Shown here piece by piece: positions 1-7,445 of a stretch of 64,000 nt of DNA. Numbering within the stretch: the first letter of the stretch is position 1; every line of letters begins with the position of its first letter. The stretch spans positions 1,674,001-1,738,000 of the forward strand of contig OZ241880.1 in NCBI GenBank assembly GCA_965203505.1, read 5' to 3'. The position numbers were made by a program, and so were the translations under genes. Origin of the DNA: Bin127 sp965203505. Lineage in GTDB: Bacteria > Chloroflexota > Dehalococcoidia > Lucifugimonadales > Lucifugimonadaceae. Under the pieces are notes generated by a model, which saw only the letters and a list, made by a program, of their open reading frames with translations, searched no databases and was not told the origin of the DNA.

Positions 1-402
1 GTGGAGGACGAACTTGCGTGCGCAGACGAGGAATAGCATCATCGTCTGGTTACTGACTTCCTCGGTTCCGAACGAGGCTGTGTTGGAGAGAACGACGCCG
101 TTGACGGACGCGGATTCGAGGTCCATGCCGTCGTAGCCGTGGCCGAACGAGACCAAACCCTTACATCGTCCGTTGTTGCCCATGTGGGCGAACATTGAAG
201 GTTCGAAATCGTGCCCTTGGTTGATGGCGCAGTCGGCGTCTTTCAACGCTTCGATCAATTCGCCTTCGCTGTGGCCGGAGTACTGCACGAACTCAGCGCC
301 GTAATCTCGGGCGGCCCTGGACTGCTGTTCGGTGGAACTCGCGTCGTGCGTGTCGCCGCCTCCCGGTCCCAAATACAAAATCCTCATCGTTTCGTCAGCC
401 AT
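1..402 (-). CDS. D-isomer-specific 2-hydroxyacid dehydrogenase, N-terminal part (cut by window edge)
   Basis: Reads leftward off the window; 134 codons are present with no stop. The product begins MADETMRILYLGPGG and continues through a stretch ending in GLVSFGHGYDGMDLESA and TEEVSNQTMMLFL, which matches the substrate domain of the NAD-dependent D-2-hydroxyacid dehydrogenase family. The start is supported by GAGGAG about eight bases upstream. The NAD-binding Rossmann motif and the catalytic Arg/Glu/His lie outside the window, so substrate cannot be inferred. It follows a full-length paralogue on the same strand after 41 bases, so the two are probably co-transcribed and may act on related 2-hydroxy/2-keto acids. 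Confidence 0.85.
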   Translation of the reverse strand, partial: MADETMRILYLGPGGGDTHDASSTEQQSRAARDYGAEFVQYSGHSEGELIEALKDADCAINQGHDFEPSMFAHMGNNGRCKGLVSFGHGYDGMDLESASVNGVVLSNTASFGTEEVSNQTMMLFLVCARKFVLH

Positions 403-443
403 TCGTGATCTCCTCGGCTATTGTGGTGATTGGAAGTTTAATT

Positions 444-1406
444 TCAAATCTCGGTGACGACGCTCTCTGGAGTCTCACCTCGCCAAACTCGTTGCATGTT
501 GGAGAAGGCGAAATCGACGCGGCGGGGGTAGGACTCCCAGCTTTTGCCGGCGACGTGCGGTGCAACTACAACGTTGTCCATCGTGAGCAATGGGTTGTCG
601 GCCTCTACTGGCTCGATCTCGAAGACGTCGAGTCCAGCGCCCCAGATCTCTTTATTGCGTAGTGCTTCGATCAGTGCCGCTTCATCTATGACGGGACCCC
701 GGCATGTGTTTACGAGCAACGCGCTCTCTTTCATGAGGCTGAGTTCGCGGGCGCCGATCAACTTCTCGGAAGTTGTGTTGAGGTTCGTGTGCAGCGAGAC
801 TACGTCGGATTCCGCCAGAAGTTCGTCTAGGTCAACTCTCGTCGCGCCGTAGCTTTCGGCTTGCTCAGAACGTACGAGATCGGTGTAGAGCGTGGTCGTT
901 TCGAATCCGCGCAGAAGTCTTGCGAGAGTCGATCCGATACGGCCTGCGCCGACAATGCCGACGGTTTTGCCGAATAGCTCGTACGAGTCGTAGCCGTCGA
1001 TTTCAGGACGCATCCAAACGTCATCGCGTGTATCGTTGTGCGCGATGGGAAGGTGTCGGTGGCACGCCAATATCAACGTCATCGCGAATTCGGCGACTGG
1101 GATGGCGTTGGCTCCGCCGTTGTTTGCTACCGGGATGCCCAGTTCACCAGCGATCTGTAGATTAACGCCATCATAGCCCGCGGAGCAAAGTTGGACGAGT
1201 TTGAGGTTTTTGCCAGCGCGGAGGATGTTCTCGGTGACGCCGTGTCCGAAAGCTAGGACGAAGTCCGCATCGCCGGCTAAACGTTCAACCTCTTCGGGAT
1301 GGGTTTCTTCAGTGCAAGGGTTCAGTTCAAATCCGTCAGGCTTCATCTCGTCCGCCATCTTCATCAATGGAAGGGCGGGGCCTGACAACACCAACACGTT
1401 TGGCAT
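444..1406 (-). CDS. D-isomer-specific 2-hydroxyacid dehydrogenase
   Basis: Predicted NAD(P)-dependent oxidoreductase interconverting a 2-keto acid and a D-2-hydroxy acid in the cytoplasm. The Rossmann signature GAGRIG is near residue 153, and the catalytic set is visible: Arg in NTCRGP near 236, Glu in DVFEIEP near 263 and His in VAPHVAG near 284. At 320 residues it has the usual length. The reading frame stays open 30 bases further upstream, but the ATG at 1406 has GAGG about ten bases before it and gives the usual N-terminus MPNVLVL. It is first in an operon with a second, window-truncated paralogue. It is divergent from the M42-type peptidase. Exact substrate (phosphoglycerate, glyoxylate, other) cannot be read from sequence alone. 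Confidence 0.9.
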   Translation of the reverse strand: MPNVLVLSGPALPLMKMADEMKPDGFELNPCTEETHPEEVERLAGDADFVLAFGHGVTENILRAGKNLKLVQLCSAGYDGVNLQIAGELGIPVANNGGANAIPVAEFAMTLILACHRHLPIAHNDTRDDVWMRPEIDGYDSYELFGKTVGIVGAGRIGSTLARLLRGFETTTLYTDLVRSEQAESYGATRVDLDELLAESDVVSLHTNLNTTSEKLIGARELSLMKESALLVNTCRGPVIDEAALIEALRNKEIWGAGLDVFEIEPVEADNPLLTMDNVVVAPHVAGKSWESYPRRVDFAFSNMQRVWRGETPESVVTEI

Positions 1407-1511
1407 GACCGTTTTACCTCGATTTCCGCGCTGCACAGTTTCGGGTTCTGAGCGGGTTCGTTGCGTATTCTACATCGCTGATTGAAGTGGAATCGCATAA
1501 CATCTGTTTGC

Positions 1512-2657
1512 ATGCGCGCGATTGACATCCTCGAAACGTTGTGCCTTCAGCCGTCCGTCTCGTTTCATGAGCGACGCGTGGCGCGCGAGATACTACGAAT
1601 CCTCGGTGAAACTGGGATCGACGCGAGTGTGGACAGGTGGGGGAACATCAGCGCAACATTGGCGGGCAATCAAGAATTACCGCCACTGGTTTTTGTCGCG
1701 CACATGGACCACCCAGGTTTGGAGGCGATTGAGGCCATTGAGGTGAACGAGGACGAGGAGTTGATAGTCGCAGAGCCTCGTGGCGGTTTAGGTGCGAGGG
1801 CGTTCGATGCCGGAACTGGTGTGTACGTTGTGACGCGTGATGGAACAACGATCTATGGGACTATCGAATCGCACGGTCTGTTGCGGCGCGTCGGCCGGTT
1901 CGCTCGGACTGACCGAGTGATGATTCGTCCGGAGAGCGGTGAGTTTGTTCGCAAACCATCCGAGCTCTCCTATCCGGCGGCGGTGGTTCTTGATTTGCCG
2001 AGTTTCAGCATCGACGGTGATTTGATCCTTGGGCGGCAACTGGATGATCTGGCCGGTTGCGCGGCGATATTGGCGTCGCTAATTGCCGTCAATGGAGAGA
2101 AGTCGAATACACGACCAATCATTGGCCTTTTTACCCGTGCGGAAGAAGTGGGGCTTGTTGGAGCGGCGTTAGCGGCCGCGGATGAAGGGATCGACAAGGA
2201 AGCGATTGTCGTATCGGTTGAGACGAGCCTGAAGAGCGACATCGCGAAGCAGGGCGAGGGTGTAGTGATCCGTGTCGGCGACCGGATGACGACATTTGAC
2301 CATGATGCCGAGTCGGTTTTGCATGGCGCATCCCACCGTATAGCGGCGCACGGCAATTCAGAAGATTTCAAGGTGCAGCGCGCGTTGATGGGTGCCGGTG
2401 GATGTGAAGCAAGCGCATTCAAGGCTCATGGATATCGTGTCACTGGCACATCATTCCCGTTGGGCGCGTGGCACAACACCGAGGACGATGGATCTATCAA
2501 GCCGGAATACATCCACGTCGATGACTTCAACTCCGGTGTCGAGCTCATCACCGAAGCGATGAGGGACGATGCCGAGCAGCGTCGCGAGGATCCCCTACGG
2601 TACCTGGCTTCGTTCCCGGAAACCAGCGCAATGCGTTTGCGTGAGACGCTGAACTAA
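1512..2657 (+). CDS. M42-like zinc aminopeptidase / endoglucanase-type metallopeptidase
   Basis: Cytoplasmic di-metal peptidase of the M42/M20/M28 superfamily, expected to trim N-terminal residues from short peptides. The metal ligands are visible: His and Asp in AHMDHPG near residues 64-66, the bridging Asp in QLDDLAGC, the Glu pair in TRAEEVGL and a late His in GAWHNTED. Length 381 is slightly above the usual 340-360 for M42. The frame is open from a TTG at 1482, but the ATG at 1512 starts the conserved helix MRAIDILETL and is preferred; no clear ribosome binding site is seen for either. It faces a ThDP enzyme downstream on the same strand after about 47 bases. A carboxypeptidase or deacylase role is possible. 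Confidence 0.8.
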   Translation: MRAIDILETLCLQPSVSFHERRVAREILRILGETGIDASVDRWGNISATLAGNQELPPLVFVAHMDHPGLEAIEAIEVNEDEELIVAEPRGGLGARAFDAGTGVYVVTRDGTTIYGTIESHGLLRRVGRFARTDRVMIRPESGEFVRKPSELSYPAAVVLDLPSFSIDGDLILGRQLDDLAGCAAILASLIAVNGEKSNTRPIIGLFTRAEEVGLVGAALAAADEGIDKEAIVVSVETSLKSDIAKQGEGVVIRVGDRMTTFDHDAESVLHGASHRIAAHGNSEDFKVQRALMGAGGCEASAFKAHGYRVTGTSFPLGAWHNTEDDGSIKPEYIHVDDFNSGVELITEAMRDDAEQRREDPLRYLASFPETSAMRLRETLN

Positions 2658-2704
2658 CCGTTTCTGTAAATCGACCGCAAATCTACGGATATAACCTTGA
2701 ACCT

Positions 2705-4339
2705 ATGCCAAAAGTAGATGGAAGTTATCTGATAGCCCGAACTCTGAAGGAAGAGGGTGCCGACTGTCTTTTCTACTTGATGGGCGGACCGAATTACGAG
2801 ATCGTCAACAACTCTGAAGATTTCGGAATCCGCACCGTCGATTTCCGCCACGAACAAGCGGCAGCGATGGCGGCCCACGCATACGCTCGTGTCAAACGGA
2901 CACCGGGAGTGACCACGGCAGCATCGGGCCCGGGTACGCTGAACCTTCTGACAGGGATTTACAACGCATTCGTTGACAATGCGCCGATGGTGACGCTCGG
3001 AGGGGCCGGACCGTTGCGCGACATCTACCGCGACGGGTTCCAAGAAGTTGATTTGCCCAACATCTTTGGTCCTGTTTCGAAGTCGGTCATACGGCCTACG
3101 GACCCGGCGAGGTTTCCAGAACATGTTTCGACGGCGTTCAGGACCGCGATGAGTGATCGACCAGGGCCCGTTTACGTTGAATGCAACGAGGACGTGCTTT
3201 ACAGGGAGGTTGACGAGAGTGATGCAGCGCCACCCACCCGTGCTGCGTTGGTATCGCCATCTGCTGGCGACCCTGATCAGATCGCCGAAGCTGTGAAAGT
3301 TTTGGCGTCTGCAGAGCGTCCGATCCTGTTGGCGGGCAGCGGTCCTTGGTGGTCTGGCGCGTGGGAAGAGCTACAGGAGTTCGTGGATCGAACGGGCATT
3401 CCTTTTTACACAACGCCGATTGCGCGCGGTTTGATCCCGGAAGACCATCCCGTTTCATTTCCGGCTGCACGATCGACTGCATTCAGAGAGACCGACGCGG
3501 TTCTAGTTGTAGGCACACGATTCAACTGGATCATGACTTTCGGGCGTCGGATATCGCATCAGGCGAAAGTTATTCAGGTCGATATCCATGCGTCGGAGAT
3601 AGGGCACAACCGCGACGTAGATATCGGTATCGTTGCGGATGCCAAAGCGGCGTTGCGGCAGATCAATGCCGAAATCGCGCGTTCCGGGATGAAATCCAAA
3701 GCCGATTCCGAGTGGGTGGCGTATTTGCGGGACATTGAGATGAATCGGCGCGAACGATCGGCTCAACTGGAAAACTCCAATCAGGTCCCGATACACCCCT
3801 TGCGCTTGTGTAAAGAACTGCGCGACGTCATGGATCGTGACGCAATCTTGACGGTCGATGGGAACGAAATTCTCCACTACGGAAGGCAATCGATTCCGAC
3901 GTATGAGCCAGGGCATCGTCTCAACTCAGGAGCGACAGGGTGCATGGGCGTTGGACTGCCATTCGCGATCGGCGCGAAGTTGGCGAAACCGGAGAAACAG
4001 GTGGTGTCGTTGCATGGGGACGGATCATTGGGGATGAACGTTCAGGACTTTGATACCGCAGTGCGATACGACTTGCCGATGGTAGTGGTCGTTTCGAACA
4101 ACGAAGGGTGGACCGCGCGTGTGGAGGGGGTACGTAAGCCGGGTCGAGAACTTGGTTGGACGCGCTTCGACGTAATTGCTGAAGCGTTGGGTGGCTACGG
4201 TGAGGAAGTGCGAGAACCCGACGAAATCCAACCCGCACTGGAACGTGCGTTTGATTCTGGGGTGCCTGCGATAGTGAATGTGCATACCGATCCTACCGCT
4301 AGGGCGTTGTCCCGATTCGTAGGTTCGAAGATGGAGTAA
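2705..4339 (+). CDS. Thiamine diphosphate-dependent enzyme (acetolactate synthase / 2-hydroxyacyl lyase-like)
   Basis: Large ThDP enzyme that would cleave or form a C-C bond next to a carbonyl. The N-terminal pyrimidine-binding domain has the activating Glu in DFRHEQAAAMAAHAYAR at residue 50, a central domain follows, and the C-terminal pyrophosphate-binding domain shows GDGS near 440 with the Asn-Asn of VSNNEGW about 27 residues later. At 544 residues it fits acetolactate synthase, oxalyl-CoA decarboxylase, 2-hydroxyacyl-CoA lyase and benzaldehyde lyase. It is not flanked by an ilvN regulatory subunit or by ilvC, so a catabolic lyase role is more likely than branched-chain synthesis (inference). 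A GYD-domain gene follows directly. Confidence 0.85.
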   Translation: MPKVDGSYLIARTLKEEGADCLFYLMGGPNYEIVNNSEDFGIRTVDFRHEQAAAMAAHAYARVKRTPGVTTAASGPGTLNLLTGIYNAFVDNAPMVTLGGAGPLRDIYRDGFQEVDLPNIFGPVSKSVIRPTDPARFPEHVSTAFRTAMSDRPGPVYVECNEDVLYREVDESDAAPPTRAALVSPSAGDPDQIAEAVKVLASAERPILLAGSGPWWSGAWEELQEFVDRTGIPFYTTPIARGLIPEDHPVSFPAARSTAFRETDAVLVVGTRFNWIMTFGRRISHQAKVIQVDIHASEIGHNRDVDIGIVADAKAALRQINAEIARSGMKSKADSEWVAYLRDIEMNRRERSAQLENSNQVPIHPLRLCKELRDVMDRDAILTVDGNEILHYGRQSIPTYEPGHRLNSGATGCMGVGLPFAIGAKLAKPEKQVVSLHGDGSLGMNVQDFDTAVRYDLPMVVVVSNNEGWTARVEGVRKPGRELGWTRFDVIAEALGGYGEEVREPDEIQPALERAFDSGVPAIVNVHTDPTARALSRFVGSKME

Positions 4340-4357
4340 TTGACCAAAGGCAGAAGC

Positions 4358-4684
4358 ATGTCCGATAGCGAAACCGAGAACCGAAAAGTTACCACATACA
4401 TCATGTTTTCCAAGTTGACCGAACGCGGGCGCGATCGTGTTCGGACTCATCCTGAGCGGATACTAGAGGTGAATAACGAGGTCGAGATGAGAGGGTGCCG
4501 GGTGGTTGCACAATATGCCATGATGGGCGATCACGACTTCGTGACGATCATCGAAGCGCCTGACAACGGCGAGATGTCACGAATCGCGATCGAATTGGGT
4601 GCCCGCGGGACGATCCACACCACGACCTATACTGCGATTCCGATCAACGAATTCATCGAAATAATGCACGGGAATGGCGCGTAA
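4358..4684 (+). CDS. GYD-domain protein
   Basis: Small soluble protein of 108 residues matching the GYD domain family, a ferredoxin-like alpha/beta fold. The pattern TYIMFSKLTERG, then a central GDHDFVTIIEAPD and a final IPINEFIEIM is characteristic. Function of the family is not established; it often sits next to metabolic enzymes. The frame is open from a TTG at 4340 that touches the preceding stop codon, but the ATG at 4358 with AAAGGCAG upstream is the likelier start. The close spacing to the ThDP enzyme suggests co-translation and a shared pathway. Confidence 0.75.
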   Translation: MSDSETENRKVTTYIMFSKLTERGRDRVRTHPERILEVNNEVEMRGCRVVAQYAMMGDHDFVTIIEAPDNGEMSRIAIELGARGTIHTTTYTAIPINEFIEIMHGNGA

Positions 4685-4735
4685 AGCACGTCATATTGTC
4701 GTCTCGGAATATTCCGATTTCGCTGAGGTAACTGC

Positions 4736-5758
4736 TTAGTTGTCGCAATAACGCATGTCGCCAATCCGAGAGATTTCTACATTCAAAGCGGCAGGCACGC
4801 AACCAGAAAGCGTGTTTCGATCGATGACGAACCTATGGAGGAGAGGAAGCCGTTCCAGCGTTCTGGGAACTTCGCCCGTCAGCGAGTTCGCACCGACGAT
4901 GAACGACCTCAGTCTCAGCAAATTGCCGTATTGGGGTGGTATCGGACCGGTAAGAAAGTTCTGACCGACGTCGAAATTCTCCAACTTCGCGAGTTGACTC
5001 AGTTCGTGGGGTAAGGGGCCCTCCAACAAGTTGACGGCCAACACAAGATTTTCTAGATTGGCCAATTTCCCGAGTTCGGGTGGGATAGTTCCGGTAAGGC
5101 GGTTGTCGTTTAAGACAAGTTGTTTTAGGGCATCCAAGCGCGCCAACCCTAGTGGAATGACGCCGTCGAGCTTCTTGAATCGGTATACGAGTTTGGTGAC
5201 GCGTCGCGGCGAACCGTCTACGGTGATGCCGTCCCATGCTTCCATGGGTATCCGGTAACTCCAGTTAAGGAATTGCGTTCCCGCCAAGTCGTCTCGTATC
5301 GACAGCAAGGTTTGGCAATCTCTAACTAGATCGGGATGCGTTAATGGATTGGAGACCGCTACTCCGTTGGAGCATCCTGCTATGACCGTTGAGTCTGGAG
5401 TGGGTATAGGCGTCGGTGTCGGAGTGGATGTGGGCGTAAGGATCGGTGTTGTTGTGGAAGTTGGGTAAGGTGTGGCGGTTGGTTGCGGTGTCGTCGTCGG
5501 CACTGGAGTAAACGCCGCTATGACCGCACGGACAGTGGCCAAAACCTCAACTGGCGTCGCGGTTGGGATCGGCTCGACGATTTGCGGTGTAACGGTGGGG
5601 ATGGGAGTCTCGGTTGGCACAGGAGTAAACGCAGCGATTATGGCCTGGACTGTGGCCCGCACGTCAACGGGAGTGGGCGTTACTGGAGGTGGCTGTACGC
5701 AAGCAGTTAGCGCCAGTAGCGTCACGAGTACGGAGGCGGCTATGATGGAAATCTTCAT
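4736..5758 (-). CDS. Surface lipoprotein with Thr-Pro stalk and plant-type leucine-rich repeats
   Basis: Exported protein of 340 residues. A signal peptide ends in the lipobox LLALTAC, giving a lipidated Cys near residue 20. Next comes a stalk of about 100 residues rich in Thr and Pro that contains two copies of a roughly 35-residue unit (ATVQAIIAAFTPVPT and ATVRAVIAAFTPVPT). The C-terminal half has about five leucine-rich repeats of the plant-specific type with motifs such as NRLTGTIPPELGKL and NSLTGEVPRTLERL, and ends with a short Cys-containing cap. LRR domains of this kind bind proteins or glycans; the ligand is unknown. It converges with the GYD gene and is transcribed alone. Confidence 0.8.
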   Translation of the reverse strand: MKISIIAASVLVTLLALTACVQPPPVTPTPVDVRATVQAIIAAFTPVPTETPIPTVTPQIVEPIPTATPVEVLATVRAVIAAFTPVPTTTPQPTATPYPTSTTTPILTPTSTPTPTPIPTPDSTVIAGCSNGVAVSNPLTHPDLVRDCQTLLSIRDDLAGTQFLNWSYRIPMEAWDGITVDGSPRRVTKLVYRFKKLDGVIPLGLARLDALKQLVLNDNRLTGTIPPELGKLANLENLVLAVNLLEGPLPHELSQLAKLENFDVGQNFLTGPIPPQYGNLLRLRSFIVGANSLTGEVPRTLERLPLLHRFVIDRNTLSGCVPAALNVEISRIGDMRYCDN

Positions 5759-5976
5759 GATTCAAGAAATCGTCCAGAGGTTGGTTCGCACTGCGTGTAG
5801 TTGTCGCAGACTGCGGATTGCGAACTCAGGCTATCACCAACTCCGTCCATATGCGCAATCTCAGGATAAATCGCTTTGATGGTAAACCCGACCTTACGTG
5901 GCTCAGATGAGAACCGTGGGATCTTGCGTATCGTAGAATCTCGCAAAACTAGTGATCATGCCATCGGACACCAAGG

Positions 5977-6960
5977 ATGACGTCTGAAGCGATCGAAAGA
6001 CGATCGATCATCATCTCAATCGTTGCAAGTACTTCGTTCGGAGTACTTGGGATCGTAATTTCGATTGCCAGCAAGTCGGGCGCGGTATTTCTAGACGGTC
6101 TTTTTTCGCTCACGTTCGGTGTGGTGGGGCTGCTTACGCTTTACGTATCCCAGCTTGTGTCTCGCCCCAGTGACGAGCGGTATCCGTTCGGTTATGCGGT
6201 GTTCGAACCCATGCTGAATCTCTTCAAAGCATCGTTGATCGGTTTCGCTCTTGTTTATGCGGTTTGGACGGCGGTACATACGATCTTGACGGGCGGACAG
6301 GAAATCACGGCTGAAGGGGGAATCTTGTACGCCGTCATTGCGGTCGCGGGCGGAGCCGTGGTCGTTGTCGTTTTGAAAAAGTATGCCAAGCAGTCGGGTT
6401 CACCGATCGTTGAAGTCGATGCCAAGAATTGGACGGTGGATACCCTGATCAGCTCGGCGGTTGGCATAGCGTTCGTCGCCACGTTGCTGATTCAGAATTC
6501 GGACTGGTCGGACCTTGCGCCTTATGCGGACCCGGTCATAATGTTGGCGATTGCTGCGATCGCGTCACCACAGCCCTTCCAAATGATTCGAGACAACATC
6601 AGGCAGATCGTCGGCAAGGCACCGCCCAAAGAGATTCAAGACAACGTTGCCGAGTTGGTGGAAAGTGCGATCGCCGATGTACCACACGTCGAAACGCATC
6701 TTCGCATTGTGGACGTCGGAAGATACATTCACCTCCATGTCTACGTGATCATTCCGTCGGATACTCGAGAGTCGATTGATATCCGACGCCACGATCAAAT
6801 CAGACGCCGGATATACGAACGAGTGTCGAGCGAGTACAGGTATTTGTCGTTGGACGTCGGATTCACGATGGATCGACGATGGGCATTGAACAGCGTCCCT
6901 TCCGAAGATCACGAAACCGTCGTTGTGCCTGTTGAAGCCGCCGAATCGGAGGCGAAATAA
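5977..6960 (+). CDS. Cation diffusion facilitator family transporter
   Basis: Inner-membrane divalent metal/proton antiporter, 327 residues, with about six predicted membrane spans followed by a C-terminal cytoplasmic regulatory domain from about residue 205. Family marks are LDGLFSLTFGV near residue 40, the short motif YPFGYAVFEP near 70, and VDAKNWTVDTL near 148, which carries two of the metal-site Asp residues. Some CDF His ligands are replaced (the first motif has no His), so metal preference (Zn, Fe, Mn, Co) is uncertain. The gene is followed within five bases by a small lipoprotein. The 218-base gap before it contains no gene that I can support. Confidence 0.8.
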   Translation: MTSEAIERRSIIISIVASTSFGVLGIVISIASKSGAVFLDGLFSLTFGVVGLLTLYVSQLVSRPSDERYPFGYAVFEPMLNLFKASLIGFALVYAVWTAVHTILTGGQEITAEGGILYAVIAVAGGAVVVVVLKKYAKQSGSPIVEVDAKNWTVDTLISSAVGIAFVATLLIQNSDWSDLAPYADPVIMLAIAAIASPQPFQMIRDNIRQIVGKAPPKEIQDNVAELVESAIADVPHVETHLRIVDVGRYIHLHVYVIIPSDTRESIDIRRHDQIRRRIYERVSSEYRYLSLDVGFTMDRRWALNSVPSEDHETVVVPVEAAESEAK

Positions 6961-6965
6961 CTCGA

Positions 6966-7445
6966 TTGAAAAAAGCGACGGTCGTTATGGTCACGGTCGC
7001 CGCGACCATAATTTGGGTCGGGTGCGGCACTGTAGGCAGTGTTGTTTCACCGACGCCATTACCCGTCGATGTCCCTGAGCCGACTTCTACGCCGTCGCTG
7101 ACGGATGAAGCGAAGACGAAAATCACGGAGTTATTCAACGTTCAAGCAGTGTTGATCAAGGATGGTGATTGGGAAGCGGCATTTCAGGTTTGTAGTCCAA
7201 GTTACCGAACCAGGCGCGAACCGGATAGATTCGCTGAGGATGTCGAGCGCCACTTGCTGAGATTGGATACTGCTCCTGAGACGCTAGATGTTCGGAATCC
7301 TGAAGCAACCAAAGGTCGAGATGATCGTTTCGACCTCAACTACGATCTTTACATCGAAGGCGAATTCTCAGAGACGGTGCGCGTTGGGGGTGCATACGTG
7401 CAGGTTCACGGTTCTTGGTACGATGATGGGGTTTGGTGCCGCTAG
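6966..7445 (+). CDS. Small lipoprotein of unknown function
   Basis: A 159-residue exported protein starting at TTG, with GGAGG about twelve bases upstream inside the end of the CDF gene. A hydrophobic signal ends in IIWVGCG, a plausible lipobox at about residue 20, followed by a short Pro/Thr linker and a globular domain of about 115 residues (helix-rich start DEAKTKITELFNVQ, later strands such as RVGGAYVQVHGSWYDDGVW). The layout resembles NTF2/SnoaL-like lipoproteins, but I cannot confirm the fold. Its TAG stop shares the CTAG at 7442-7445 with the stop of the convergent ABC exporter. Confidence 0.65.
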   Translation: MKKATVVMVTVAATIIWVGCGTVGSVVSPTPLPVDVPEPTSTPSLTDEAKTKITELFNVQAVLIKDGDWEAAFQVCSPSYRTRREPDRFAEDVERHLLRLDTAPETLDVRNPEATKGRDDRFDLNYDLYIEGEFSETVRVGGAYVQVHGSWYDDGVWCR

